NCBI GenBank assembly: GCA_017432345.1
Contig: JAFRJI010000012.1
Location: 62,001-126,000 of the forward strand
DNA length: 64,000 bases
From: Bacillota bacterium
GTDB taxonomy: Bacteria > Bacillota > Clostridia > Peptostreptococcales > Anaerovoracaceae
Direction: 5' to 3'
The first letter of the stretch is position 1. Each line of letters starts with the position of its first letter. The position numbers and the translations under genes were made by a program. Of the stretch, positions 16,114-24,811 are shown in pieces. A model generated the notes under the pieces. It saw only the letters and a program-made list of their open reading frames with translations. It was not told the origin of the DNA and searched no databases.

Positions 16114-16868
16114 TAACGAAACGAATCATTCCATGCTTGGACGTGAAGGATGGCAGAGTCGTCAAAGGCATCAATTTCAAAGGACTTGCTGACGTGTCGT
16201 CGCCGGTCGAACTGGCGGAATACTACACGAAAGCCGGTGCCGACGAGCTGGTGTTCTATGACATCACAGCGTCCAACGAAGGGAGAAAGATATTTACTGA
16301 TATTTTGTGCGAGACAGCCAGCAAGGTGTTCATTCCATTGACTGTCGGAGGAGGTATTGGAACGGTCGCGGACTTTGACCGTGTGCTCAAATGCGGCGCG
16401 GACAAGGTCAGCGTCAACTCAGGCGCCATCCGCAATCCGGGAATCATCGGGGAAGCGGCGAAGCTTTACGGTGATCAGTGCGTGGTGCTGTCGGTGGACA
16501 TTGCCAAGATCGACGGGGTGTACCGGGTCTTTGCAAAAGGCGGTCGTGAAAACACGGGGATGGAAGCCATCGATTGGATCAAGCGCGGCGTGGATAACGG
16601 CGCCGGCGAGATCGTGGTCAACTCCATCGACACCGACGGGGTAAAGCAGGGCTTCGACATCCCGATGCTGCGGGCGGTGTGCGACGCGGTCTCGGTGCCG
16701 GTCATCGCGTCCGGCGGGGCGGGCTGCATCCAGGACTTCCTGGATCTGTTCGAAGCCATTCCGGATATCGACGCAGGACTGGCGGCGTCCATCTTCCACT
16801 TCGGAGAGGTTGCCATCAGCGATCTGAAGCGGGCCATGGCAGATGCCGGCATCCCGGCGCGGCTGTAG
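16110..16868 (+). CDS. hisF: Imidazole glycerol phosphate synthase cyclase subunit
   Basis: 252-residue barrel starting [20 protein letters not shown], with catalytic Asp11 in CLDVKDG and Asp130-equivalent in [12 protein letters not shown]. Phosphate-binding loops VGGGIGT and ASGGAG are present. It forms the IGP synthase complex with HisH. The start overlaps the hisA stop (ATGA). Bases 16260-16380 are noticeably less GC-rich than the rest of the operon, but the protein is intact. Confidence 0.95.
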   Translation: [252 protein letters not shown]

Positions 16869-16894
16869 CATAACACAACACAGAGGAGAGTGAA

Positions 16895-17584
16895 ATGGTC
16901 AACATTGAGGAACTGAAATTTGATGAAAAGGGTCTGATTCCGGCGATCGTGGTCGATACGAACACGAAGAGGGTGCTGACTCTGGCATATATGAATGAGG
17001 AGAGTCTGCGGATCTCCATGGAGCGCAAGCTGACTTGTTTTTGGAGCCGGTCCCGGCAGGAACTGTGGCTCAAGGGTGAGACCAGCGGCAATTACCAGCA
17101 CATCGTTTCGATCACGGCAGACTGTGACCGGGACGCGTTGGTCGTGGAGGTCATCCCGGACGGGCCGGCCTGCCACCTGGGGACGGAGTCCTGCTTCGAG
17201 TACCCGGTGCTGGAGGCGGACAATGCAGGAGCCGGCAAGGCGGACGGCGCAGCGCCGGACTTCGACAGCACGTTTTCTTACGAAGGCTTGATGGAGCTCA
17301 TCGAAGGCCGCAAGACCGAGAAGAAAGAGGGCTCCTACACGACGTATCTGTTCGAGAAGGGGCTCGACAAGATCCTGAAGAAAGTCGGCGAGGAATCCAC
17401 CGAAGTCATCATCGCCGCCAAAGCCGAAGACAAGGCCGAGACGATTTACGAGATCGCCGATCTGGCGTACCACGTCATGGTGCTCATGGTGGAAGCCGGC
17501 ATCAGCCTGGACGACATCACCGATGAGCTGGCATCGCGCCACGTCATCGACCACAAAGTCAAACAGGAGAAAATGACGAAGTAA
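16895..17584 (+). CDS. hisIE: Bifunctional phosphoribosyl-AMP cyclohydrolase / phosphoribosyl-ATP pyrophosphatase
   Basis: 229 residues with two domains. Residues 1-110 form the HisI cyclohydrolase ([22 protein letters not shown], the metal ligands in ADCDRDALV, and [12 protein letters not shown]). Residues about 127-225 form the HisE pyrophosphohydrolase, an all-alpha NTP-PPase with [12 protein letters not shown] and the [14 protein letters not shown] metal helix. They carry out steps 3 and 2 of the pathway. The linker is rich in Ala and Gly. Start follows GAGGAGAG, 26 bases after hisF. Confidence 0.95.
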   Translation: MVNIEELKFDEKGLIPAIVVDTNTKRVLTLAYMNEESLRISMERKLTCFWSRSRQELWLKGETSGNYQHIVSITADCDRDALVVEVIPDGPACHLGTESCFEYPVLEADNAGAGKADGAAPDFDSTFSYEGLMELIEGRKTEKKEGSYTTYLFEKGLDKILKKVGEESTEVIIAAKAEDKAETIYEIADLAYHVMVLMVEAGISLDDITDELASRHVIDHKVKQEKMTK

Positions 17585-17596
17585 CGGGAGAAGAAA

Positions 17597-18442
17597 ATGA
17601 GACAAATCATTTTGCAGCTTGCCGAAGACGGGTCGCTGCGGAAAGATCTACATGTTCATACAAAGTTCTGCGACGGCAGCGGCACGCCGGACGAGATCGT
17701 CCGGGCGGCCATCGGCAAAAGGCTGGATGTCATCGGTTTTTCCGGACACGCCCACACGCCGTTCGACGAAGAAGTCTGCATGTCGGTAGAAGGGATGGAG
17801 GAGTACGAAAAAGCCGTCCGCGCGGCGGCAGAGAAGTACGCCGGCGAGATACGAGTACTTTGCGGCACTGAGCAGGATTATTATTCTGACCAGCCGACGG
17901 ACCGTTGGGATTACGTCATCGGTTCCGTGCACTACATAGAAATGCCGGCGGATGACCAGGCGGCGGATGATCCGTGCGCCCGGGCCGGGAATTTTGCATA
18001 TCCTTCCGTCGACGATACGCCGGAGATCTTTGAGGACGCCGTCGAACGGTATTTCGGCGGAGATGTGTATGCCTTTGCGGAGGCGTATTACACCGTTCTT
18101 TCTGATGTCGTGCAAAAAACCGGCGCCGACATCATCGGACATTTCGACCTCATCAGCAAATTCAACGCCGGCGGTGAGAACGGCGGCAAGGGCAAGTACT
18201 TTGACGAGAGCCATCCGCGCTACGTGGCGGCATGGCAAAAAGCAGCAGACGCGCTGCTTGAGACAGGGACTTTGTTTGAAATCAATTACGGCGGGATGAA
18301 CCGGGGCCGCAGAAGCGAGCCGTATCCGTCAAAACCGATCCGCGACTATATCGAAGCCCGCGGCGGCAAGTTCATCCGTTCCAGCGACAGTCATGTTCCG
18401 GAGACACTGGCCTGCTGGGAGTCATTCAGACAAGATCGTTAG
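17597..18442 (+). CDS. hisK: Histidinol-phosphatase, PHP family (HisK/HisJ)
   Basis: 281-residue PHP-domain phosphoesterase. The first metal motif H-x-H occurs in DLHVHTKFCDGSG; further metal ligands are in GFSGHAHTPF, CGTEQDYY, IGSVHYIE, IIGHFDLISKFN and SSDSHVPE. Such enzymes dephosphorylate histidinol phosphate in Firmicutes and replace the HAD phosphatase domain of proteobacterial HisB. Last gene of the his operon. Its final 17 bases overlap the convergent vapC gene. Confidence 0.92.
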   Translation: MRQIILQLAEDGSLRKDLHVHTKFCDGSGTPDEIVRAAIGKRLDVIGFSGHAHTPFDEEVCMSVEGMEEYEKAVRAAAEKYAGEIRVLCGTEQDYYSDQPTDRWDYVIGSVHYIEMPADDQAADDPCARAGNFAYPSVDDTPEIFEDAVERYFGGDVYAFAEAYYTVLSDVVQKTGADIIGHFDLISKFNAGGENGGKGKYFDESHPRYVAAWQKAADALLETGTLFEINYGGMNRGRRSEPYPSKPIRDYIEARGGKFIRSSDSHVPETLACWESFRQDR

Positions 18443-18845
18443 GAGCTCTCCAATTTTCGAGCTTGAGCCCATCGATATCAATAAAATCTTTCGTATTATC
18501 ACTGACCAGGACGAAATCCAATGATCTGGCATGGGCCGCGATCATTTTATCTCGATCCTGGTTTTGCTTATCTTTGTGTTTCTGTTTTAGTTCCGCGAGG
18601 ATATCGCCGAAGTGCATTGCTGCGTTCATGTCAAAATCCAGGATCTTGATGCCTGCAAGAAAGAAACTGATCGCTTCCCGGTTGCGCACAGGATCGCTGC
18701 TGTTCATGATGCCGTATTCAAGTTCCGCGTAGGTCACGACAGAGAGGCATACGTCCTTGCCAAGATGAGCGGCAAGCTTGGCGGCGCAGGCAGAATCCGG
18801 ATGGCGGATACAGAAGATGATAATATTCGTATCAAGCATGAACAT
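18426..18845 (-). CDS. vapC: VapC-type PIN-domain toxin
   Basis: 139-residue PIN ribonuclease. The N-terminal catalytic aspartate lies in MLDTNIIIF, the conserved acidic residue in VVTYAELEYG, and the C-terminal aspartates in QDRDKMIAAHA and LVSDNTKDF. Family members cleave initiator tRNA or other structured RNA. The start ATG overlaps the antitoxin stop as TAATG; an alternative ATG lies two codons in (MLDTN). Convergent with hisK. Confidence 0.88.
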   Translation of the reverse strand: MFMLDTNIIIFCIRHPDSACAAKLAAHLGKDVCLSVVTYAELEYGIMNSSDPVRNREAISFFLAGIKILDFDMNAAMHFGDILAELKQKHKDKQNQDRDKMIAAHARSLDFVLVSDNTKDFIDIDGLKLENWRAPNDLV

Positions 18846-19093
18846 TACAGTTTCACCCTCTTATTCTCTGTTTCTTCCGGCCTGCCGTCTTCCATAAAAT
18901 CGTCGGTCATCAGGGAAAGCCCATAGTAGAACACCCGCTGGAGCGCATCCTTCGGTGTGATGATGAGAGATTCGCCGACTTTGTTGATGACGATTTCTTC
19001 GCTTTCCAGCCGGTATTCTTTAGGGACTCTGATGGCTTGGCTCCGGCCGCTCATGAAAGGTTTGGTCGTGTAGAATTTTGTTTCAGTACTCAT
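18845..19093 (-). CDS. vapB: VapB-type antitoxin (AbrB/SpoVT fold)
   Basis: 82-residue partner of the PIN toxin. The N-terminal half has the swapped-hairpin DNA-binding pattern GRSQAIRVPKEYRL followed by EEIVINKVGESLIITPK. The C-terminal part is the toxin-neutralising tail. The frame is open 15 codons further upstream, but the ATG at 19093 follows GGGAGGT at the right spacing. Located one base before vapC, with a palindrome in its promoter suitable for autoregulation. Confidence 0.87.
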   Translation of the reverse strand: MSTETKFYTTKPFMSGRSQAIRVPKEYRLESEEIVINKVGESLIITPKDALQRVFYYGLSLMTDDFMEDGRPEETENKRVKL

Positions 19094-19104
19094 GACATAC
19101 CTCC

Positions 19105-19144
19105 CTTGACCATAAGGATATATCATGATATATCTCAAGTCAAG
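19105..19144 (-). promoter_or_regulatory. vapBC promoter with palindromic operator
   Basis: A perfect 18-bp palindrome GATATATCATGATATATC (19117-19134) is framed by CTTGAC (19105-19110) and GTCAAG (19139-19144). On the minus strand TTGACT and TATCCT are 17 bases apart, placing the palindrome in the spacer of the vapBC promoter. This is the usual layout for VapB(C) autorepression. Confidence 0.7.
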
Positions 19145-19241
19145 AGAAACGACAGGAAAATAAATCGGGGTTGATTTTCTGTTGGAAAGAAGGCAAGATA
19201 GAATAAGAATTCAAAGAAGAAACCAAACGGGGAGGAACAAC

Positions 19242-20387
19242 ATGCGGGAAATCATCATGAATCCGGAACTGCACAAGTTCGGAACATTTAAGGAGTTTGC
19301 AGAAGAATTTGGTCTGGGAGAGGGCGACCTGCTCCTGACGACCAAGCCGGTCTACGACGGCGTGATCAAGGGCGCGCTGGCCGGCGGGGAACAGTGCATC
19401 GTGCAGGAAGACTTCGGCAAGGGCGAACCGACCGAGGAAATGATCGAGAAGATCTTTGCGGCGGTCGACTATGACAGCTACAAACGCGTCATCGCGGTCG
19501 GCGGCGGCACGATCATGGACATCGGCAAGCTGCTGGTGTTAAAACGCCCATCGTCTGTAAACGATCTGTTTTTCGGACGTGAGCCGATCGTCCGTGAAAA
19601 GAAACTGATCGCCATCCCGACAACATGCGGTACAGGATCCGAGGTCACCAAGACATCGGTCGCGATCGTCAGCGACGGTCAGGGCGGAACCACCAAGCTG
19701 GGGCTTTTGGATGAAGATCTGATCGCCGACGCGGCCTGCCTGATTCCGGAATTCCTAGAGAACCTGCCGCACCGGCCGTTTGCGGAATCGCTGATCGACG
19801 CGCTGATCCACGCGGTGGAATCCTACCTGTCACCATCCAAAGCGACAATGACATCCGATCTCTTCGGCGAAGGCGCTATCCGGACGATCACCAAGGCGCT
19901 CAAAGCCATGCAGGACGGCGTCGACATCAAGCACGAGTACGCCGACGAACTGCTGACAGCGGCATGCTACGCGGGACTCGCATTCCTGCAGGCAGGCTGC
20001 GGCATCATCCACGGCGTGTCCTACCCGATGAGCGGCAAATACTTCGTTACCCACGGCGCGGCCAACTACGTATTCTTCGAGGAGACGATGAAGATGTACA
20101 ACGACACGGATCCGGAGGGTAAGATCAGCAGCGTGCGGCGGATGATCACCGATGCGTTCGTGGACGGGCCGGCGACCGCTGAAGACGATGCAAAAGCCTT
20201 CGACACGCTTTTCGCGGCCATCACACAGCTTCTGCCGCCGAAGAAAATGCATGAATACGGCGTGACCGAGGAGGATGTGACCCTGTTTACCGAGTCTGTC
20301 TTCCAGAACCAGATGCGTCTGGTCGACAACGCGTACATAAAAATGACGCCGGAACTCGTCCGACGTCTTTACGAAGCAGTATTGTAA
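19242..20387 (+). CDS. Iron-containing alcohol dehydrogenase, 4-hydroxybutyrate dehydrogenase-like
   Basis: 381-residue type III dehydrogenase. NAD(P) loop VGGGTIMDIGK (about 87-96), PTTCGTGSEVT (126-136), and the iron ligands Asp186, His190, His257 and His271 (SLIDALIHAVE, IIHGVSYP, VTHGAANY). The sequence follows clostridial 4-hydroxybutyrate dehydrogenase along its whole length, for example GKGEPTEEMI, LIPEFLENLP, ANYVFFEE and the end MHEYGVTEED. That enzyme interconverts succinate semialdehyde and 4-hydroxybutyrate. The ATG at 19242 is chosen for its GGGGAGGAACAAC leader. The gene is a monocistron, convergent with an aldehyde dehydrogenase. A 3-sulfopropanal or sulfoacetaldehyde reductase role is possible given the importer and glycyl radical enzyme nearby, but is not shown. 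Confidence 0.85.
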   Translation: MREIIMNPELHKFGTFKEFAEEFGLGEGDLLLTTKPVYDGVIKGALAGGEQCIVQEDFGKGEPTEEMIEKIFAAVDYDSYKRVIAVGGGTIMDIGKLLVLKRPSSVNDLFFGREPIVREKKLIAIPTTCGTGSEVTKTSVAIVSDGQGGTTKLGLLDEDLIADAACLIPEFLENLPHRPFAESLIDALIHAVESYLSPSKATMTSDLFGEGAIRTITKALKAMQDGVDIKHEYADELLTAACYAGLAFLQAGCGIIHGVSYPMSGKYFVTHGAANYVFFEETMKMYNDTDPEGKISSVRRMITDAFVDGPATAEDDAKAFDTLFAAITQLLPPKKMHEYGVTEEDVTLFTESVFQNQMRLVDNAYIKMTPELVRRLYEAVL

Positions 20388-20392
20388 GCGGC

Positions 20393-20414
20393 GCGGCGGC
20401 TCAGGAGCCGCGCA
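20393..20414. terminator. GC-rich hairpin between convergent genes
   Basis: GCGGCTC (20396-20402) and GAGCCGC (20405-20411) are exact inverted copies in the 32-base gap between the two convergent dehydrogenase genes. There is no T-tract, so its efficiency as terminator is doubtful. Confidence 0.4.
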
Positions 20415-20419
20415 GCGCG

Positions 20420-21844
20420 CTATACCATATCTTTGAGGATGACGACTTTGGTCCTGGTCATTTCATCGAAGGTGCACATGACGCCTTCCGTACCGAGACC
20501 GCTCATCTTCCATCCGCCGAACGGCATTTCAAAAGTCCGGAGGCGGGATGCTCCATTCACAATTACATCACCAGCTTCCAGGCGGGTTGCCATCCGGGCG
20601 ATCCGCCTGCTGTTTTCGGTGAAGATGCAGCTGGCCAGACCATAAATGGAATTGTTGGCGATCGCCAGCGCCTCTTCTTCTGTATCGAACGGAATGATCG
20701 GAATGACCGGTCCGAACACTTCCATGTCTTTCGCGATATCCATGTCCGGCGTCACATCTGCCAGGACCGTCGCTTCGAACTTCGTCCCGTCGCGGTGGCC
20801 GCCGACCAGAACACGCGCGCCCTGATCCACCGTCATTTGCACCTGCCGCTCGACCTCAATGGCCGCTTTCTCATTGATCAGGCAGGTGAATTTTGTGTCC
20901 GGAAGCATCGGATCGGCCGATGACAGACCTTCAGCGATGGCGCAGACGCCCTTCGTGAACTCTTCGAGACGAGACCGGTGGATGATGAAACGCTTGCACG
21001 CGCAGCAGATCTGACCCGCGTTGACGAGCCGGCCCGGGAACACTTCGCCGAGGACGGTGTCCATATCCGCGTCTTCAAAGACGATGAACGGATCGTTGCC
21101 ACCCAGCTCCAGAGCGCATGGCGTCAGATTCTGTGCCGCCAGTTCCGCCACGTGAACGCCCACCGGGGTGCTGCCCGTCAGGGAAATGAACCCGATGCGC
21201 GGATCGGTGACTGCCGCTTCCTTGACTGCGCCCGGCGCTGTGACGCACTGGATCGCGCCGGCCGGAACGCCGGCCTCCGAAAGCAGCTGGCAAAGACGCA
21301 TATTAGTGAGAGGATTTCCCGACGGCGGCAGAACGAGCGCCGCGTTGCCCATCAGCAGCGCCGGGATCGCTTTCTGGCTCATCAGGTTCGACGGGAAGTT
21401 GAACGGGATGATGCAAAGCACCACGCCCACCGGCTCCCGCTTCACGTACTGAAGCGTGTGCTCCTGCCCCGGTTCCTGGCCGGTCGGAATGACCTGCTCG
21501 TAATAGTGCTTAGCCTTCTCGCAAAACGCCGGAACGGAAACGAACAGATTCCCGATCTCCCCATAAGCCTGCGCGTACGGTTTGCCGTTGTCTCGGCAGA
21601 GCGTCTCCGCCAGCGACGCGTGGTTCTCGCGCACCAGCTCCACGAACTTTAGCAGCACCTTGACACGTTCATGCAAAGGCACCGCAGCCCAAACCTTCTG
21701 TCCTTCGCATGCGGCCGTGATGGCGATATCGAGATCTTCGGCCGTTGCTTTTGGTACGGAATCGATAATTTCTCCGAAATACGGATCTTTTACTTCCATG
21801 GTTTCTCCGCTGACACTGTCTGTGAGCGTACCATTGATGAGCAT
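20420..21844 (-). CDS. NAD(P)-dependent aldehyde dehydrogenase, succinate-semialdehyde dehydrogenase-like
   Basis: 474-residue aldehyde dehydrogenase. Catalytic Asn149 (IIPFNFP), general base Glu246 (LELGGND) and nucleophile Cys280 (NAGQICCACKR) are in place, as is the EVFGPV motif. The coenzyme segment usually written L-K-P-S-E reads L-P-P-S-G (172-176), so both the ribose-binding lysine and glutamate are replaced. The gene starts at ATG 21844 behind GGAGGGAAA; an in-frame TTG further upstream lies in that ribosome site. Divergent from the transporter operon at 22091 with a shared AT-rich promoter region. Likely oxidises a small acidic aldehyde; substrate unknown. Confidence 0.85.
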   Translation of the reverse strand: MLINGTLTDSVSGETMEVKDPYFGEIIDSVPKATAEDLDIAITAACEGQKVWAAVPLHERVKVLLKFVELVRENHASLAETLCRDNGKPYAQAYGEIGNLFVSVPAFCEKAKHYYEQVIPTGQEPGQEHTLQYVKREPVGVVLCIIPFNFPSNLMSQKAIPALLMGNAALVLPPSGNPLTNMRLCQLLSEAGVPAGAIQCVTAPGAVKEAAVTDPRIGFISLTGSTPVGVHVAELAAQNLTPCALELGGNDPFIVFEDADMDTVLGEVFPGRLVNAGQICCACKRFIIHRSRLEEFTKGVCAIAEGLSSADPMLPDTKFTCLINEKAAIEVERQVQMTVDQGARVLVGGHRDGTKFEATVLADVTPDMDIAKDMEVFGPVIPIIPFDTEEEALAIANNSIYGLASCIFTENSRRIARMATRLEAGDVIVNGASRLRTFEMPFGGWKMSGLGTEGVMCTFDEMTRTKVVILKDMV

Positions 21845-21921
21845 TTTCACGGATTTTCCCTCCAATTATCAAAAAATACTACATATTATCAATTATTAAT
21901 GTGAAATTTTAAAATTAATAC

Positions 21922-21950
21922 TTGAAAAATTCCACGGAATAGAATAACAT
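21922..21950 (+). promoter_or_regulatory. Promoter of the importer/glycyl radical operon
   Basis: -35 TTGAAA (21922-21927) and -10 TAACAT (21945-21950), 17-base spacer, in the AT-rich gap between divergent genes. A perfect palindrome AATTTTAAAATT lies just upstream at 21905-21916 and could be an operator for both directions. Confidence 0.5.
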
Positions 21951-22090
21951 TACTGAGGATATTTGTAAATGGTTATGGAGATATATTTAAAAATTTATAG
22001 TAGGAGTGAGTGAACATTATGATGGCAAAACCACTCGTGTCTGTTCAAAGGCAATCATTTTTTAGAAATAATAGAGGTGAGAAAAGCGAT

Positions 22091-22897
22091 ATGATGGCAA
22101 AACAGAACCTACCGGCAACAAAAGGAAAAAGGAAGAAAAGTTCGATTCTGATTTCTTGTTGCTCCGTTGGTATCATTCTGGCGGTGTGGACGATCGCATC
22201 CGTTTCCGGCGCTCTGAGCTCCGGAATGGTTCCGACGATCCAGTCCGTCATCGCGGCGCTGGTCGACATCAGCGTTAACGGATATAAAGGAAGTACTTTG
22301 TTACAGCATCTGGGCGCCAGCTTTTACAGATTGCTGACAGCCTTCGGACTGGCGATCCTGACAGCCATTCCACTGGGACTGCTCAGTGGACAGAATGCGA
22401 AGGTCAGAGCTGCGCTGGAGCCTTTGGTCGAATTTGTCAGACCGCTGCCGCCACTGGCATATTACACGATCCTCGTCCTCTGGATGGGTATCGGCAACGG
22501 ATCGAAGATCATGCTTCTTTATCTGGCATGCTTCGCGCCGATCTACGTTGCATGCGTTGCTGCAGTTACGAAGATCCCTGCTTCTTATACAGATGTAGCG
22601 GCCACTCTTGGCGCGAATCACCAGCAGATCTTCTGGAGAGTCATTCTCCCTTATGCGGCACCGGATATTTTTACAGGCGTTCGTACCGCTTTTGGACATG
22701 GTTACAGCACCCTGGTCGCGGCCGAAATGGTTGCGGCGGCATCCGGCATAGGCTGGATGGTACTGGATGCCAGTAACTGGCTCAGAAGCGACGTAATATT
22801 TGCAGGCATCATTGTTATGGGAGCGACCGGAATCATCATCGACCAACTGTTGAGGACGACGGAGAGGAAGCTCGTTCCATGGAAGGGTAAGTTATAA
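22091..22897 (+). CDS. TauC/SsuC-type ABC transporter permease
   Basis: 268 residues, six predicted hydrophobic segments, of the nitrate/sulfonate/taurine permease family. The EAA-type loop is visible in ATLGANHQQIFWRVILPYAAPDIF-like sequence, and GHGYSTLVAAEMVAA is typical of SsuC/TauC. The frame can be extended to a GTG at 22010 or ATG at 22019, and both starts begin with the same Met-Met-Ala-Lys. The ATG at 22091 is chosen because GAGGTGAG precedes it by 8 bases and the protein then has the normal length. First gene of a five-gene operon. Confidence 0.85.
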   Translation: MMAKQNLPATKGKRKKSSILISCCSVGIILAVWTIASVSGALSSGMVPTIQSVIAALVDISVNGYKGSTLLQHLGASFYRLLTAFGLAILTAIPLGLLSGQNAKVRAALEPLVEFVRPLPPLAYYTILVLWMGIGNGSKIMLLYLACFAPIYVACVAAVTKIPASYTDVAATLGANHQQIFWRVILPYAAPDIFTGVRTAFGHGYSTLVAAEMVAAASGIGWMVLDASNWLRSDVIFAGIIVMGATGIIIDQLLRTTERKLVPWKGKL

Positions 22898-22948
22898 GTT
22901 AATGAAGTTAATGCATGATTTTGAAGGAGAATTTTGAAGGAGAAAAGG

Positions 22949-23986
22949 ATGAAAATGAGAAAAACAATTATTGCATTGCTGCTGTCATTCGTTACAGTAT
23001 TTGCATTTGTCGGATGTGGTGACAGCGGTTCATCAGAAGAACCTGCTGCTGATGAAGGCGCAGCAGTAAGCGCTGTTATCGCAACACAGGATCTGACCGA
23101 CGTTGCAGCCGTTGCAAAGGGCGCAGGCTACTTCAACGAGCAGATGGGTGAAGGAGTCGAAGTCAGCAGAATGGCTGCCGGAAGAGACATGATCACCGCT
23201 ATGAAATCCGGTGACGCCAACTTCGCAGGCCCTCTGGGAATCTGCCCGACGATTGTTGGTCTTACCACAGGAACCGACTATAAAGTAATTTACGTTGCCA
23301 GCCTGATCCGCGGGACGGAAGGTCTGGTAGTCCGTGAGAGTACCGGCTTCGAAACCGTTGCTGACCTGAAGGGTCAGAAGATCGGCGTTACGCTGGCATC
23401 CAGCGGACACTATGGCATGCTTTGCGCACTGGAAGATGCCGGTCTGACAACAGACGATGTTGAGATCCTCGACATGGCTCCGGACGCAATCAACTCCGCA
23501 TGGGAGAGAGGCGACATCGACGTAGCTTACACCTGGAACCCGACGCTGACCAACATCGCCAACAAGGACGGCAAGATCATCCTCACCGCTGCTGACCTCG
23601 CAAAGGCAGGACACCAGACTATCAACTTCCACATCGTAAGAAGTGACTTCGCTGAAGCAAATCCGGAAGCTGTTACGAACTATGTAAGAGCGCTGGCACA
23701 GGCCAATGACCTCTATGACAACAGCAAGGAAGAAGCGCAGGAAATCGTCGGCGAATATCTGGAGATGGATCTGGATGTCGTTGAACAGCAGATGTCTGAC
23801 GACTATCCGGGACTGGAAAGACAGCTGAATGATGATGTACTTGGAAACGACAATGCGGCTGCCGCTATGCTGCAGGTTGCTGAGTTCCTCCAGAAGGCTG
23901 GACAGATCGATGATGCAAAAGACCTTGACTTTTTCAAGAATGCGATTGATACTACTTATATAGAGCAAGTTCTCAGCGAGAAGTAG
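22949..23986 (+). CDS. TauA/SsuA-like substrate-binding lipoprotein
   Basis: 345 residues with a lipoprotein signal peptide (basic start, hydrophobic stretch, lipobox FVGC at about residue 26). The mature part follows the taurine/aliphatic-sulfonate binding protein pattern: DMITAMKSGDANFAG, ASLIRGTEGLVVRES, DLKGQKIGVTLASSGHYGML, WERGDIDVAYTWNP, IVRSDFAEANPEAV. Binding proteins of this group present taurine or alkanesulfonates to TauBC/SsuBC, so a small sulfonate or a close anionic analogue is the likely ligand. ATG chosen 6 bases after AAGGAG. Operon with permease (51 bases upstream) and ATPase (30 bases downstream). Confidence 0.85.
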   Translation: MKMRKTIIALLLSFVTVFAFVGCGDSGSSEEPAADEGAAVSAVIATQDLTDVAAVAKGAGYFNEQMGEGVEVSRMAAGRDMITAMKSGDANFAGPLGICPTIVGLTTGTDYKVIYVASLIRGTEGLVVRESTGFETVADLKGQKIGVTLASSGHYGMLCALEDAGLTTDDVEILDMAPDAINSAWERGDIDVAYTWNPTLTNIANKDGKIILTAADLAKAGHQTINFHIVRSDFAEANPEAVTNYVRALAQANDLYDNSKEEAQEIVGEYLEMDLDVVEQQMSDDYPGLERQLNDDVLGNDNAAAAMLQVAEFLQKAGQIDDAKDLDFFKNAIDTTYIEQVLSEK

Positions 23987-24016
23987 TATATAAGGAAAAG
24001 CAAGGATAAGACAAAC

Positions 24017-24811
24017 ATGAATGATAAAACTGTTCAAATGACTGTCAATTCATTATCACTGAGATACAAGGGTGCCAATGAGTCTCCGGACACATTGGCA
24101 CTTGATAATGTTAATTTGACAGTATATGAAGGGGATTTTGTGTGCATTCTGGGACCGTCCGGCTGCGGTAAGAGTACACTGCTCAATATTATGGCGGGAC
24201 TTTTGAAGCAGACCAGCGGTACGATCGAGATGCGCGGTGAGCCGATCAACGGCGTGGATCCGAGCAGAGCCGTCGTATTCCAGACTCCAACACTTTACCC
24301 TTGGACAAATGTGTATAACAACATCGCATTCGGACCGACTGTCAGAAAAGTCGATAAAGCGGAGATCCAGAGACGTACCAAAGAATATCTGGAGCTGGTA
24401 GGGCTGAAGGATTTTGCGAACGCGAAACCATATGAGCTTTCCGGCGGCATGCGTCAGAGAGTGGCGCTTGCCAGAGCGTTGGTAAACGATCCGACCATGA
24501 TCCTGTTGGATGAGCCATTCGGCGCGTTGGACGCCTTTACCAGAAACTCCATGCAGGACCTGATCCGGAGGATTTGGAAGGCAACGAAGCCGACGATCAT
24601 CATGATCACCCACGATGTCGACGAAGCGCTGACACTGGCGACCCGCGTCATTGCCATGTCTCCGTCTCCGGGAAGGATCGTCAAGGAGTACGAAGTCGAT
24701 TTTACGATGAAGATGGAAGACAGCCAGGAGGATGCGAGATATACGCCGGAATACATTGAACTGCGTAAGCAGATTTTAGGGTTGATGCATATTGAACGGG
24801 ATTATCTTTAA
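24017..24811 (+). CDS. TauB/SsuB-type ABC transporter ATPase
   Basis: 264-residue ABC ATPase: Walker A GPSGCGKST, Q-loop in VVFQTPTLYPWTNV, signature LSGGMRQRVALARAL, Walker B MILLDEPFGALD, and the switch histidine in ITHDVDEAL. The PTLYPWTNVYNNIAFG region is typical for nitrate/sulfonate/taurine importers. It overlaps the start of the activase gene by 20 bases, tying the importer to the glycyl radical enzyme. Confidence 0.9.
   Translation: MNDKTVQMTVNSLSLRYKGANESPDTLALDNVNLTVYEGDFVCILGPSGCGKSTLLNIMAGLLKQTSGTIEMRGEPINGVDPSRAVVFQTPTLYPWTNVYNNIAFGPTVRKVDKAEIQRRTKEYLELVGLKDFANAKPYELSGGMRQRVALARALVNDPTMILLDEPFGALDAFTRNSMQDLIRRIWKATKPTIIMITHDVDEALTLATRVIAMSPSPGRIVKEYEVDFTMKMEDSQEDARYTPEYIELRKQILGLMHIERDYL

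Noticed and set aside
16260-16380. Horizontally acquired segment in hisF because of lower GC
   Set aside because: The stretch is short, in frame, and encodes conserved HisF residues; composition alone is insufficient.
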